64,000 nt of DNA from Allorhizobium sonneratiae. GTDB taxonomy: Bacteria > Pseudomonadota > Alphaproteobacteria > Rhizobiales > Rhizobiaceae. The notes under the pieces were generated by a model. The model searched no databases. It saw nothing but the letters and a program-made list of their open reading frames with translations, and was not told the origin of the DNA. The stretch lies in assembly GCF_023700755.1 (NCBI RefSeq), contig NZ_JAMKOJ010000004.1, positions 310,001 through 374,000 of the forward strand, written 5' to 3'. Shown piece by piece: positions 26,180 to 35,866 of the stretch (positions are counted from its first letter, which is position 1; each line of letters begins with the position of its first letter). The translations under genes and the position numbers were made by a program.

Positions 26180-27240
26180 GCATGATCAAACCTGGATCTG
26201 TCGTCTTTGAAAACGTGAAAAAGACGTTCGGCGCCTTTACCGCCATCCCGAACCTGTCCCTGACGATCGAGCCTGGCACCCTCGTCACTTTGCTTGGACC
26301 CTCCGGCTGCGGCAAGACGACGACGTTGCGAATGCTTGCGGGCCTTGAACACCCCTCGTCCGGCCGCATTTCGATCGCCGGCAAGGACGTCACGATGCTG
26401 CCTGCGAATGAACGCGACGTGTCGATGGTGTTCCAAAGTTACGCACTGTTCCCGCATATGACCTCGTTGGACAACGTCGCCTATGGCCTGGAATCATCTG
26501 GCATGAAACGGAAAGAGGCCCGCGAGCGCGCTGAAGAAGGCCTGCAGCTTGTCGGCCTCAGCGGCATGGGCAAGCGGCTGCCCGCCGAGCTCTCCGGTGG
26601 CCAGCAGCAGCGTGTCGCTGTCGCAAGAGCATTGGTTCTCGAACCACAGGTTCTGCTGCTCGACGAACCGCTTTCAAACCTCGATGCGCGTCTGCGTCGG
26701 CGGGTTCGTACGGAAATCCGGGAGCTGCAGCAGCGCCTGGGCTTCACCGCCGTCTATGTCACCCATGACCAGGACGAGGCACTGGCGGTGTCCGATCAGA
26801 TCATCGTGATGAAGGACGGCGCGATCGCCCAGCAGGGTACGCCCCGGGATCTCTATGAAACACCCGCGTCCGCATTCATTGCAGACTTCATGGGAGAGGC
26901 AAACGTGGTCACATGCAATGTTATCGACATTGAAGGTGGCCACGCCATCATCGATGTCGAGGGGCTGCGCCATCGAATGGCAACAGCCAAAGCGGTGAAA
27001 GGTCCCGCTCAACTGGCCGTGCGGCCAAACGCCATAAGCCTGTCGCCGAGCACCGCGGCCAGCGGGTTTCGCGGTCAAATCATCCACGCAGCCTACCTCG
27101 GCGACCACGTCGAATACGAGGTCAAGACGCAGAACTCGACCCTCTTCGTGGTCGATGATGGCATGGAGCAGCCGCTCCCGACATCGACGGAGGTCGCGAT
27201 CGGTTTGAAGGATCGCGGCATAGCAATTATCGGCAGCTGA
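26176..27240 (+). CDS. afuC: ABC transporter ATP-binding protein, AfuC/FbpC type
   Basis: 354 residues. Walker A is GPSGCGKTT (about 37-45), the Q-loop is VFQSYALFPH, the signature is LSGGQQQRVAVARAL and Walker B is [14 protein letters not shown], followed by a C-terminal TOBE-like regulatory region from about 240. It energises the fused permease encoded just upstream, sharing the ATGA overlap. The tail has no special iron-sensing motif that I can recognise. Confidence 0.92.
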   Translation: MSMIKPGSVVFENVKKTFGAFTAIPNLSLTIEPGTLVTLLGPSGCGKTTTLRMLAGLEHPSSGRISIAGKDVTMLPANERDVSMVFQSYALFPHMTSLDNVAYGLESSGMKRKEARERAEEGLQLVGLSGMGKRLPAELSGGQQQRVAVARALVLEPQVLLLDEPLSNLDARLRRRVRTEIRELQQRLGFTAVYVTHDQDEALAVSDQIIVMKDGAIAQQGTPRDLYETPASAFIADFMGEANVVTCNVIDIEGGHAIIDVEGLRHRMATAKAVKGPAQLAVRPNAISLSPSTAASGFRGQIIHAAYLGDHVEYEVKTQNSTLFVVDDGMEQPLPTSTEVAIGLKDRGIAIIGS

Positions 27241-27287
27241 GCCCGCGTCCCCGGCGCAATCGACACATTTGGCACAAGGAAAATGCA

Positions 27288-28088
27288 ATGAACTCCCAGT
27301 CTGTCACCGGCATCGAAGAACGCTTTGCGCTTGCCCAATCCGTAGCCCGCGAGGCCGGCAAACTCGCGCTCGATTATTTCAAGCGTCGTGACACGCTGGT
27401 CATCGAGACGAAACGCGATCTTCAGGATGTCGTCTCGGTTGCCGATCGCGAAGTTGAAGAGTTGATCCGAAACCGTTTCGGAGAGGCCTACGACACCGAC
27501 GGCATCCTCGGCGAGGAATATGGCCTTGAAAAGGGCCTCTCTGGCTATACGTGGGTCGTCGACCCCATCGATGGCACCAGCCCATTTGTCAACGGCATGC
27601 CAAACTGGTGCGTTTCCATCGCGCTTCTACATGAGGGCATTCCTGTTGTCGGCGTGATTTACGCTCCCTGCTTCGACGAGCTCTTTGCAGCAAGACTTGG
27701 AAATGGTGCAACGCTGAACGGCAAGCCGCTGACAGTCGATCCGAAGAGGACGATCCAGAATGCGGTAACCGGCTTTGGCGCAAACAGTCATGTTACGCCG
27801 GCGTCGGTCGGCAAGATCGTTGAGGGCATTCTTGAGGCCGGGGGTAACTTCATCCGGAACGGGTCGGGTGCTTTGATGCTGGCTTACGTGGCGTCCGGTC
27901 GCCTTGTTGGCTATTACGAACCCTACATGCACGCCTGGGATTGCCTTGCCGGCTATTGCCTCGTGAAGGAAGCGGGTGGCTGGTATCATCCTTTCCCGGC
28001 AGAGGGCGACCGCCTGACGAAGGGTGCGCAGGTGCTGGCAGCCGCTCCTGGCGCAATCGACGATCTCAAGAAGATTGCGGGCTTGTAG
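27288..28088 (+). CDS. Inositol-monophosphatase-family sugar/alcohol phosphatase
   Basis: 266 residues with the metal-binding signatures of the IMPase family: GEEYG (glutamate), DPIDGTSPF (aspartates) and the C-terminal AWD segment (HAWDCLAGYCLVKEAGG). Family members dephosphorylate inositol phosphate, histidinol phosphate or sugar phosphates using Mg. It starts 47 bp after the ATPase gene in the same direction, so it is probably part of the importer operon. The natural inference is that it removes phosphate from the imported ester. A HisN-type role in histidine synthesis is possible but less consistent with the context. Confidence 0.9.
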   Translation: MNSQSVTGIEERFALAQSVAREAGKLALDYFKRRDTLVIETKRDLQDVVSVADREVEELIRNRFGEAYDTDGILGEEYGLEKGLSGYTWVVDPIDGTSPFVNGMPNWCVSIALLHEGIPVVGVIYAPCFDELFAARLGNGATLNGKPLTVDPKRTIQNAVTGFGANSHVTPASVGKIVEGILEAGGNFIRNGSGALMLAYVASGRLVGYYEPYMHAWDCLAGYCLVKEAGGWYHPFPAEGDRLTKGAQVLAAAPGAIDDLKKIAGL

Positions 28089-28139
28089 CTTTGCCGGTCT
28101 ACGTGGACGCGAACCGATCGGCCTGACAAGGAGGCATGC

Positions 28140-28565
28140 ATGGCTCTGGAACTCCCCTCTCCTCGAAACAGAAGCGAAAGGCTCGGCTGTCTCGCGACGT
28201 TGGGCCCGTTTCCCGCGCCGCTCACTCGTCTGGCTGAATATGCGTTATGCCATCCGGACGTCATGGCATTTGAATCCTGTACTCTCATCGCGTCGGCTGC
28301 ACGCGTGTCGCCCAGCACAGTGTCCCGATTGGCGGCTGCGCTTGGTTTCGGATCGGTCAGGGATTTCCGCGGCATCTTCCAAGAAGAGTTGAAGCGGATC
28401 TCACGGCGACACGAACCGCCAGAGCTCAAGAACGCCGAGGACCGTCGGTCAGCGTCATTTGAAATGGTCGCGGGTGACCTGATTTCAGGCGGTGGCGGCA
28501 CCAAAGATTGGAAGGTGGATAGCTGGCTTATCAATAAATCTCGCCATCTGGACGGGCAAGCATGA
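28140..28565 (+). pseudogene. RpiR-family regulator, truncated after the HTH domain
   Basis: 141 residues. Positions about 20-100 form the RpiR HTH (PLTRLAEYALCHPDVMAFES, ASAARVSPSTVSRLAAALGF), which controls sugar-phosphate genes. The SIS effector domain of about 150 residues that normally follows is absent. After about residue 110 the sequence is unrelated. A good AAGGAGG site precedes the ATG. A bare HTH protein might still bind DNA without a sugar-phosphate response, but decay is more likely. It sits between the phosphatase gene and the ugp genes. Confidence 0.75.
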
Positions 28566-28699
28566 CACGCTAACTCTGATGAACGCGCTTGCAGAAAGCA
28601 CCGAACGGCCGCGATGTTTGGAAACCTGCAGCAGGTGTAACGGCAATCTGGCAGGATCGCCACTGCCGCGCGAAAAACCATAAACTCTAGGGAGGAAAT

Positions 28700-30010
28700 A
28701 TGACCAATCGTCTCATTGTAACTTGCTCCATCATGGCAATGGCCTCCATTGCCAGCACTTCGCACGCCCTTGCAGCAACCGAACTTCAATGGTGGCACGC
28801 TATGTCGGGGGCAAACAACGAGGTCGTCGATCAACTCGCCAAGGAGTTCAACGACAGCCAAAAGGACTATAAGGTTGTTCCAGTGTTCAAAGGCACTTAC
28901 CCGGAGACGCTCAACGCGGGCATCGCCGCGTTCCGCGCAAAACAGGCGCCGGCAATCCTTCAGGTCTTCGATGCGGGTAGTGGCGTGATGATGAGTGCCG
29001 GAGGGGCGATCATGCCCGCGGCCGATGTTCTGAAGAAGGCGGGCTACGACTTCAACAAGTCAGACTATCTGCCGGGGATTGTCTCTTATTACTCGAGACC
29101 CGACGGCACCATGCTGTCCTTCCCTTACAATTCCTCCTCGCCGATCCTCTATTACAACAAGGACATTTTCAAGAAAGCCGGTCTGGATGCGGACAACCCG
29201 CCGAAGACATGGAAGCAGGTTTTTGCCGCCGCCAAAAAGATCAAATCAAGCGGCGCTGCGAGTTGCGGATTGACATCCACCTGGCTCACCTGGATCCAGA
29301 CAGAAAACTATGCGGCCTGGAACAATGTCCCCTACGGCACAAAGGAAAACGGCCTCGGCGGCACCGACGTGAAGCTAGAATTCAACGCTGCGCCCTTCGT
29401 CCAGCACTTCCAGGCGATTGCCGATCTCGCGAAAGACGGGACCTTCCGATATGGCGGGCGCACGTCCGAGGCCAAGCAGCTATTCACCTCGGGCGAATGT
29501 GGCATCCTGACGGAATCCTCCGGTGGCCTCGGGGACATTGTCAAATCCGGCATTCCTTATGGAATAGGCCAGCTTCCCTATGATGAAGGTGACGGACGCC
29601 CTCAAAATACCATTCCCGGCGGAGCAAGCCTGTGGGTTTTTGCGGGCAAAACCGATCAGGAATACAAGGGGATCGGTGAGTTCTTCCATTTCCTCTCACA
29701 AACCAAGATTCAGGCCCGTCTGCATCAGGTCTCCGGCTATCTGCCGGTGACGATGGCCGCCTACGAGGAGACCAAGAAATCCGGCTTCTACGAGAAGAAC
29801 CCTGGCATGGAAACACCCATCCTCCAGATGATTGGAAAGCCGCCGACCGCAAACTCCAAGGGCGTCCGCCTCGTCAATCTCCCTCAGGTGCGTGACATCA
29901 TGAACGAGGAATTCGAGGCGATGCTCGCCGGCAAGGAGGATGCCAAGACGGCACTCGACAAAGCGGTCGAGCGCGGCAATGCAGCGATCGCTGAGGCAAA
30001 CGGCAACTGA
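28700..30010 (+). CDS. ugpB: Glycerol-3-phosphate/glycerophosphodiester binding protein UgpB
   Basis: 436 residues with a signal peptide (about 1-27, ending SHALAA) and the UgpB opening TELQWWHAMSGANNEVVDQL. Recognisable pocket positions are the tyrosine in FKGTYPE, serine in YNSSSPILYYN, serine in TESSGGLGDI, glycine in IPGGASLW, tyrosine in SGYLPVT and arginine in LPQVRDI. The usual glutamate of QVFEVG is an aspartate here (QVFDAG), which might shift preference among glycerol phosphate esters. GGGAGGAA precedes the ATG. First gene of a complete ugpBAEC operon. Confidence 0.93.
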   Translation: MTNRLIVTCSIMAMASIASTSHALAATELQWWHAMSGANNEVVDQLAKEFNDSQKDYKVVPVFKGTYPETLNAGIAAFRAKQAPAILQVFDAGSGVMMSAGGAIMPAADVLKKAGYDFNKSDYLPGIVSYYSRPDGTMLSFPYNSSSPILYYNKDIFKKAGLDADNPPKTWKQVFAAAKKIKSSGAASCGLTSTWLTWIQTENYAAWNNVPYGTKENGLGGTDVKLEFNAAPFVQHFQAIADLAKDGTFRYGGRTSEAKQLFTSGECGILTESSGGLGDIVKSGIPYGIGQLPYDEGDGRPQNTIPGGASLWVFAGKTDQEYKGIGEFFHFLSQTKIQARLHQVSGYLPVTMAAYEETKKSGFYEKNPGMETPILQMIGKPPTANSKGVRLVNLPQVRDIMNEEFEAMLAGKEDAKTALDKAVERGNAAIAEANGN

Positions 30011-30067
30011 CAACGAGACATTTCGGTCCGCATGCACGTGTGGACCGCCCGCCCCTAGGAGATCGTC

Positions 30068-30949
30068 GTGCAAACCGTCGCCTTTCCCAATAAGATACTT
30101 CCCTATTTCCTCATCGCACCACAGATCGTCCTGACCGTGGTTTTCTTTTTCTGGCCTGCTAGCCAGGCACTCTACCAGTCCTTAGAGCGCGAGGATCCTT
30201 TTGGGATGAAGAGCCGATTTGTCGGACTGGCAAACTTCCGCCAGGTTCTTCACGATCCAGGCTACTTGCACTCCATGCAGGTCACCGTGCTCTTCAGCGT
30301 TGCGACCGCCGCTCTGTCCATGATCGTCGCGCTGGCGCTGGCGACTGCGGCGGACAGGGTCGTTCGCGGGCAAACACTTTACCGGACACTTCTGATCTGG
30401 CCCTACGCCGTAGCACCTGCCGTTGCCGGCATGCTCTGGCTGTTCATGTTCAACCCGGCAATGGGAACGTTTGCCTATATTCTCCGACGCAATGGCATCG
30501 CCTGGGATCCACTCTTGAACGGCAATCAGGCGATTTCGCTTGTCGTCGTCGCAGCAGCATGGAAACAGATCAGCTACAACTTTCTATTTTTTGTCGCGGG
30601 CTTGCAGGCGATTCCAAAATCGCTGTTGGAAGCGGCCGCCATCGATGGCTCGCGCGGCGCCCGGCGCTTCTGGACAATTGTCTTTCCACTGCTGGCGCCG
30701 ACCACCTTCTTCCTGCTTGTCGTCAACACCGTCTACGCCTTCTTCGATACGTTCGGTATCATCGACTCCGTCACGAAGGGCGGCCCGGCCAGGGCAACGG
30801 AAACGCTGGTCTACAAGGTCTACAATGACGGGTTCGTAAACCTCAACCTCGGCTCGTCAGCGGCGCAATCGGTCATCCTCATGATCATCGTCATTGGGCT
30901 CACCGCTTTTCAGTTTCGCTTCGTCGAGCGACGGGTGCATTATGGGTGA
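30068..30949 (+). CDS. ugpA: Glycerol-3-phosphate ABC transporter permease UgpA
   Basis: 293 residues, six predicted membrane segments, EAA loop [20 protein letters not shown]. It starts with GTG at 30068 behind an AGGAG site. No nearer ATG keeps the conserved [12 protein letters not shown] start. It forms the channel with UgpE and lies 57 bp after ugpB and 9 bp before ugpE. Confidence 0.93.
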   Translation: MQTVAFPNKILPYFLIAPQIVLTVVFFFWPASQALYQSLEREDPFGMKSRFVGLANFRQVLHDPGYLHSMQVTVLFSVATAALSMIVALALATAADRVVRGQTLYRTLLIWPYAVAPAVAGMLWLFMFNPAMGTFAYILRRNGIAWDPLLNGNQAISLVVVAAAWKQISYNFLFFVAGLQAIPKSLLEAAAIDGSRGARRFWTIVFPLLAPTTFFLLVVNTVYAFFDTFGIIDSVTKGGPARATETLVYKVYNDGFVNLNLGSSAAQSVILMIIVIGLTAFQFRFVERRVHYG

Positions 30950-30958
30950 GGCACATTC

Positions 30959-31807
30959 ATGATTGAAAAGCGCCCTGTCGCCAATCTCGTCGGCCACCTG
31001 ATGCTTGTCCTTGGCATCGTCGTCGTGGCTTTCCCGATCTACTATACCTTTGTCGCATCGACGATGACGTCGGCGGAAATCCTGAAGCCACCGATCTCGC
31101 TTTTGCCCGGCGGACATCTCGTCGAGAATTACAGCGATGCTTTGTCGGGAGGTGTTGAGCGCGTCGTCGGCGTCAGCCTCGAACGCATGCTCTGGAACAC
31201 GATCGTTGTTTCTATGGTGATTGCTCTCGGAAAGATCATCATTTCGTTCCTGTCCGCCTATGCGATCGTGTTCTTCCGGTTCCCGCTCCGCATGGTGTTT
31301 TTCTGGATGATTTTCATCACGCTGATGTTGCCGGTCGAAGTGCGCATCCTTCCGACCTACAAGGTCGTGGTCGATCTCGGTTTGATCGACACCTATGCGG
31401 GTTTAACCCTTCCCTTGATGGCGTCCGCAACCGCGACCTTTCTGTTCCGGCAGTTCTTCCTGACGATACCGGGAGAACTTCTCGAGGCGGCACGGATCGA
31501 CAATGCCGGACCATTCCGCTTCATGCGGGATATCCTGCTTCCGCTGTCGACCACCAATATCGCTGCCCTGTTCGTCATTTTGTTCATCTACGGATGGACG
31601 CAGTACCTCTGGCCTTTGCTGGTGACGAACAATGCGCAGATGACCACCATCATCATCGGACTGCGCAAGATGGTGGATTTTACCGATGCTTCGACGCCCT
31701 GGAACCTCGTCATGGTTACGGCAATCGTCGCAATTATTCCGCCCATTGTCGTTGTGGTGCTGATGCAACGCTGGTTCATCAAAGGACTCGTGGAGACTGA
31801 GAAGTAA
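30959..31807 (+). CDS. ugpE: Glycerol-3-phosphate ABC transporter permease UgpE
   Basis: 282 residues with six predicted membrane segments and EAA loop [20 protein letters not shown]. The segment [22 protein letters not shown] is typical of UgpE/MalG-type permeases. Its stop codon shares one base with the start of ugpC (TAATG), so translation of the two is coupled. Confidence 0.93.
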   Translation: MIEKRPVANLVGHLMLVLGIVVVAFPIYYTFVASTMTSAEILKPPISLLPGGHLVENYSDALSGGVERVVGVSLERMLWNTIVVSMVIALGKIIISFLSAYAIVFFRFPLRMVFFWMIFITLMLPVEVRILPTYKVVVDLGLIDTYAGLTLPLMASATATFLFRQFFLTIPGELLEAARIDNAGPFRFMRDILLPLSTTNIAALFVILFIYGWTQYLWPLLVTNNAQMTTIIIGLRKMVDFTDASTPWNLVMVTAIVAIIPPIVVVVLMQRWFIKGLVETEK

Positions 31808-32886
31808 TGGCTGCAATCACCCTGAAGGACGTCCGCAAGATCTACGGCAAGAGCGTGGAGGCGATTTCCGGTATTTCATTAGAGATTAAGGATGGCGAGT
31901 TCGTTGTTCTCGTTGGCCCATCCGGATGCGGGAAATCGACACTATTGAGAATGATCGCCGGGCTCGAAAGTATCACATCGGGTGAGATTTCGATCGGAAA
32001 CCGGGTCGTCAATGACCTGGAACCTTCAGAGCGAGACATTGCCATGGTTTTCCAGAACTACGCTCTTTATCCGCATATGACAGTGCGCCAGAACCTTGCC
32101 TACGGCCTGAAAAACCGAAACATGCCGAAAGCGGACATTGAAAAGCGCATACAAAAGGCCGCATCGTCATTGGAGATCGAACCATTCCTCGAGAGGAAGC
32201 CGCGGCAACTATCCGGCGGCCAGCGTCAGCGTGTGGCGATGGGTCGCGCGATCGTTCGTGAGCCATCGGCGTTTCTGTTCGACGAACCGCTGTCAAACCT
32301 GGATGCAAAGCTGCGGGTGCAAATGCGTGTCGAAATCAAAGGACTGCAAAACGCTCTCAAGACGACCAGTGTCTACGTCACGCACGATCAGATGGAGGCG
32401 ATGACACTTGCTGACCGGCTGGTCGTTCTCAATGCGGGCCGGATCGAACAAGTTGGAACACCCATCGAACTCTATGAACGGCCAGCCACAACGTTCGTTG
32501 CGACCTTTATCGGTTCACCCTCAATGAACCTTCTTCGGATGACAGATGGTTTTGTGTTGTCAGCCCCTGGCTCATGGAGCGGTAGCAATGCGACAGTCGG
32601 AATTCGTCCGGAAGATATTCGCTTGGCCGAAAGCGGAAGCGCGGCTGCCTTTAGCGCACGGGTACGAGTCCAGGCGGTGGAACTGGTCGGCGCAGAAAGC
32701 TACGTCTACGGCATTCTTGCCGATGGCCAACCGATCGTCTTTCGCGTTCCGGGCCGATCGCTGATTGCGATCGGCAGCGAGCTCGACATCGCAGCTTCCC
32801 TCGAAGCTCTGCATTTCTTCGATACTGCTGGCAACCGTCACGAACCGACAGCGTACGCAGGGAGTTCGATGCCCGCTAGCATTTGA
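31807..32886 (+). CDS. ugpC: Glycerol-3-phosphate ABC transporter ATP-binding protein UgpC
   Basis: 359 residues of the MalK/UgpC group: Walker [11 protein letters not shown]-loop [10 protein letters not shown], signature [15 protein letters not shown], Walker [15 protein letters not shown], and a C-terminal TOBE/OB domain from about 235 ([10 protein letters not shown]). It powers UgpAE. It is the last gene of the operon, and an IS6-family element starts 46 bp after the stop. Confidence 0.95.
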   Translation: MAAITLKDVRKIYGKSVEAISGISLEIKDGEFVVLVGPSGCGKSTLLRMIAGLESITSGEISIGNRVVNDLEPSERDIAMVFQNYALYPHMTVRQNLAYGLKNRNMPKADIEKRIQKAASSLEIEPFLERKPRQLSGGQRQRVAMGRAIVREPSAFLFDEPLSNLDAKLRVQMRVEIKGLQNALKTTSVYVTHDQMEAMTLADRLVVLNAGRIEQVGTPIELYERPATTFVATFIGSPSMNLLRMTDGFVLSAPGSWSGSNATVGIRPEDIRLAESGSAAAFSARVRVQAVELVGAESYVYGILADGQPIVFRVPGRSLIAIGSELDIAASLEALHFFDTAGNRHEPTAYAGSSMPASI

Positions 32887-32932
32887 CCGATGCTCAACAA
32901 CGAGGCTGAACGAAAGCCAATGGCATTCCTCG

Positions 32933-33739
32933 GGTATTGCCAAGTTGTTTGAGGCATGCGTTTCAGGTATCGAGGCACGATGAAATTGCCGAGCGCTTTT
33001 CCCCGTCTGAAGGGTTTTCGTTTTCCACGTGAGATCGTCGCTTATACGGTTTGGGCCTACCATCGCTTTGCCCTGAGCACGGCCGATGTGGAGGATCTGC
33101 TCGCGGGCAGCGCGACGTGCTCGTCAGCCGGGAGACCGTTCGTCTTTGGATCAATCGCTTTGGCCGCCATTTTGCCACCTGCATTCGCCGGGACCGGCCA
33201 AAGCCGAATGACAAATGGCACATGGATGAAGCTGTCATTGTGATCGGCGGCAAGAAATTCTGGCTCTGGCGGGCAATCGACGCTGACGGTGATGTACTCG
33301 ACATCCTGGTTCAGCCACCTCGCAACACCAAGGCCGCCAGACGCTTCTTCTCCAGGCTGGTCAGGCGGCGAGCCGCGCGTCGTCGTGACAGACAAGCTCG
33401 GCAGCGACTTCAAGCCGATACAGGCCATCGCGCCAGATGCCGATCATCGGGCGCACAAGGGCCTGAACAACAGAATTGAAAACTCGCATCGCCAGACACG
33501 GAAACGCGAGAAGATCATGGGGCGTTTCAAATCACCTCGCCAGGCGCAACGCTTTCTGTCAGTCCACGACCAGATCAACACGATCTTTCTCCCCCGCCGC
33601 TACAATCTCTCAGCCATGTCATACCGCCACGCGCGGATTGATGCATTCGGCCTGTGGGCCGAGTACACCGCTGAAATGGTCGCATAAAATACTCGCACCA
33701 TGGTGGCGCGCGACCAGCCTCAAACAACTTGGCAATACC
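32933..33739 (+). mobile_element. IS6-family insertion sequence with perfect 23-bp terminal repeats
   Basis: The element is 807 bp. Its left end (32933-32955, starting GGTATTGCCAAGTTG) is the exact reverse complement of its right end (33717-33739). It contains one transposase gene on the plus strand. The flanking 8 bases do not match (ATTCCTCG on the left, TCATCATC on the right), so no target duplication is present. That indicates a later deletion or rearrangement next to the element. The right end abuts an istB fragment. Confidence 0.9.
32956..33687 (+). pseudogene. IS6-family transposase, disrupted by two frameshifts
   Basis: The protein is recognisable throughout but in alternating frames. 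FRFPREIVAYTVWAYHRFAL comes first. Then, after a shift near 33110, come VSRETVRLWINRFG and WHMDEAVIVIGGKKFWLWRA with the first catalytic aspartate. After a shift back near 33350 come VVVTDKLGSDFKPIQ (second aspartate) and HKGLNNRIENSHRQTR (glutamate) to the stop at 33687. All three DDE residues exist but not in one chain, so the copy should be inactive unless helped in trans. Confidence 0.88.
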
Positions 33740-33960
33740 TCATCATCACCACCACCAACCTCAGCTTCAGTGAAGGGGCAAGCGTCTTCGGCGACGCAAA
33801 GATGACAACCGCGCTGCTCGACAGGCTCACCCACCACTGCCACATCCTCGAAACCGGAAACGACAGCTTCCGCGTCAAGAACAGCTCGGCGCATCAGCCC
33901 AAAACAGCAAAGGAAAAACGCAGGAACTTGACCCCGAACAGCAACACGAACGATACCTAA
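33740..33960 (+). pseudogene. istB: IstB (IS21-family ATPase helper) C-terminal remnant
   Basis: Starting at the IS6 right end, the plus strand reads [20 protein letters not shown] then [19 protein letters not shown], the C-terminal signature of IstB, the AAA+ helper of IS21-family transposition. About 70 residues remain of about 250. The 5' part and istA are gone, so the IS6 element either inserted in istB or deleted up to it. Confidence 0.82.
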
Positions 33961-34127
33961 AGGCGGGTCACGTCTTGGTGGAAACGCCGGCTCAGCTCTC
34001 AATGGAATCAACAATGAGCAGCAGTGCAGCAGCCTTTGTTGCTATTGAGCACAATTTTTGCGAGTGCAGTGGCTGGCAATAGCTCGACGCAAGGATTGGT
34101 CAAGGCGCTGCCAGGGCTTGCTTCCCC

Positions 34128-34236
34128 TTAGAGCATTTCACTGTTTCACGGAAACAGTGAAATGCTCTAACTCATTGTTTTTCCGCATTTCCGGACGGAA
34201 AACCAATTCACACTTTTCTCGGGATACTGCTCTAAG
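34128..34236. repeat. Palindromic intergenic repeat, copy A (RIME-like)
   Basis: About 109 bp. It has a left palindrome (AGAGCATTTCACTGTTTC pairing with GAAACAGTGAAATGCTCT) and a right part (ATTGTTTTTCCGCATTTCCG through CACACTTTTCTCGGGATACTGCTCT). Near-identical copies are at 38079-38186 and, partly, 42994-43073. The layout resembles the rhizobial intergenic mosaic elements. It codes for nothing. Confidence 0.85.
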
Positions 34237-34251
34237 AGGCCTGATCGATCA

Positions 34252-34284
34252 CAAAAAGGCCGGGACGTCGATCCCGGCTTTTTG
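34252..34284 (-). terminator. Rho-independent terminator after the MFS gene (bidirectional sequence)
   Basis: A 7-bp perfect stem GCCGGGA/TCCCGGC (34259-34265 and 34272-34278) is flanked by A5 on one side and T5 on the other, so it can work in both directions. It lies 24 bp beyond the stop codon of the leftward MFS gene. Confidence 0.85.
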
Positions 34285-34307
34285 TGTCCTCAGGCTGAGA
34301 AGCCGTC

Positions 34308-35696
34308 TTACGGTGACAATTCCTCGAGAACCTTGCCCTTGGTTTCTACCGCAAACAGCATCGTCACGATGGCACCGATGACCAGAATGACAGCGAATGT
34401 GGCGAAGACATATTGGATGCCGAAGGACGACATGACGAAGCCGACGAGCATCGGGCCGGCGGAGGAGCCGAGACGCAGCCAGGCACTACCCGTGCCGGTA
34501 CCGATTGCACGCATACGGGTCGGATAGATTTCCGCCGAATAGAGGTAGAGTGAGAAGGTAACCGTCTGCACGATGGCGTAGGCCAGCCCCGCCAGGATAA
34601 GCACCTGCAATGGCGAGGTCGCGCCGAGCCAAGCAAGGATGACAAGCGGTACCGGAGCAAGAAGCAAGGCGCCAGCATACCAGCGTTTACGGCCGACCTT
34701 ATCTATCAGAAGCGCGCAGATGACGGCCGCAACCACGCCCGCAGCAGAGGTCATAAAGCCATAGAGAATGCTGGTTTCGAGAGGCAGGTTGAAGGCCTGG
34801 CGATAGAGCGTCGGCAACCAAGTGATCGTTCCGTTTGCCACCATGTAGGCGCAGAACCACATCGCCCAGATCGAGAGCGTCCGCTTCAGATAGATACCTT
34901 GGAACAGTTCTTTCCAGTCAGACTTGCGTCTCTCAGGCGTTGCCGCAAGGCGCGGTTCAGGAAGCTCTCTGCCGGATACGCGCGCACTTTCCTCCATGCG
35001 AGAAACAATAGCGTCGGCCTCCTCATAGCGGCCATTGGCGGCAAGCCAGCGGGGCGATTCCTTCAAGAACCAGCGCAGCGGGATCATCAGGACGGCGGGC
35101 ACCAGACCGACAACAAACATGGCTTTCCAACCATAGACGGGCACCATGAAGTAACCGATCAGACCGGCGCCCAAGAGACCGAGCAAGAACATGACTTCGT
35201 AGAGCAGAAAGAAGCGACCGCGTCCTTTGGAACCGATCAGCTCGTTGATGTAGGCGCTGGCAACCGGCACTTCGCCGCCCGTGCCAATACCCTGCACAAA
35301 GCGGAAGGCCATCATCATGCCAGCACCGGCTGCAAAGAGGCAGGACACATCCATGCTGACAAAGAGAAGGATCGTGAAGAGCAGCACTTTCAGGCGCCCG
35401 ACCTTTTCGGCCATCCAGCCGAACAAGATTGCACCAATGAGCTGACCGAGATATCCCATCGACAGGATCATGCCTGTTTGGGCCGGTGTGAGGCTCCACT
35501 CCCGCACCAGGACAGGCATCGCATAGGCAATCGCGATCACCGTGTAGCCGTCGAAAAACGTTGCTGTTCCAATGATGTTGCGCGCCCAGAAGACTTCTCT
35601 GGTAATCGGAAGGCGCTCCAGTCGGGCGCTGATGTCAGCTTGCGGATCGGCGACAGCCGTCGCGTCAGCCATCTGTGGCTGCACCACGATATTCAT
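34308..35696 (-). CDS. MFS transporter, sugar/aromatic-acid symporter type
   Basis: 462 residues with twelve predicted membrane spans. Loop 2-3 carries GWMAEKVGRLKVL and loop 8-9 LLIDKVGRKRWY, the paired MFS signatures. ESPRWLAANGRYEEA after span 6 is typical of sugar-porter and aromatic-acid:H+ symporters. The ATG at 35696 has GAGGAG 7 bases upstream, and the in-frame ATG at 35783 lacks one. It follows the DapA-like gene by 170 bp in the same direction, so it probably imports the substrate of that aldolase or lyase. Confidence 0.9.
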   Translation of the reverse strand: MNIVVQPQMADATAVADPQADISARLERLPITREVFWARNIIGTATFFDGYTVIAIAYAMPVLVREWSLTPAQTGMILSMGYLGQLIGAILFGWMAEKVGRLKVLLFTILLFVSMDVSCLFAAGAGMMMAFRFVQGIGTGGEVPVASAYINELIGSKGRGRFFLLYEVMFLLGLLGAGLIGYFMVPVYGWKAMFVVGLVPAVLMIPLRWFLKESPRWLAANGRYEEADAIVSRMEESARVSGRELPEPRLAATPERRKSDWKELFQGIYLKRTLSIWAMWFCAYMVANGTITWLPTLYRQAFNLPLETSILYGFMTSAAGVVAAVICALLIDKVGRKRWYAGALLLAPVPLVILAWLGATSPLQVLILAGLAYAIVQTVTFSLYLYSAEIYPTRMRAIGTGTGSAWLRLGSSAGPMLVGFVMSSFGIQYVFATFAVILVIGAIVTMLFAVETKGKVLEELSP

Positions 35697-35866
35697 GATT
35701 TTCTCCTCACCCTCGCCGCTCTCTCCCGACGACGACCTTGTTTCTGCTCTTCTGCTTCTTTCTAAGACGTTCCTGTCAGACATCGATCAGGGGAGCTGAA
35801 TCAGCTGGAATGCCGATCCGTCTCCAAGTGTTTGCCGTCCCGACCAAAGCCGAGACGGCATGATAA

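Noticed and set aside
22841..27240. Fe(III) transporter (fbpABC) as the main annotation
   Set aside because: The binding protein has an H-D...E set matching hexose-phosphate binders, the regulator is LacI type, and a phosphatase gene follows. Iron cannot be fully excluded.
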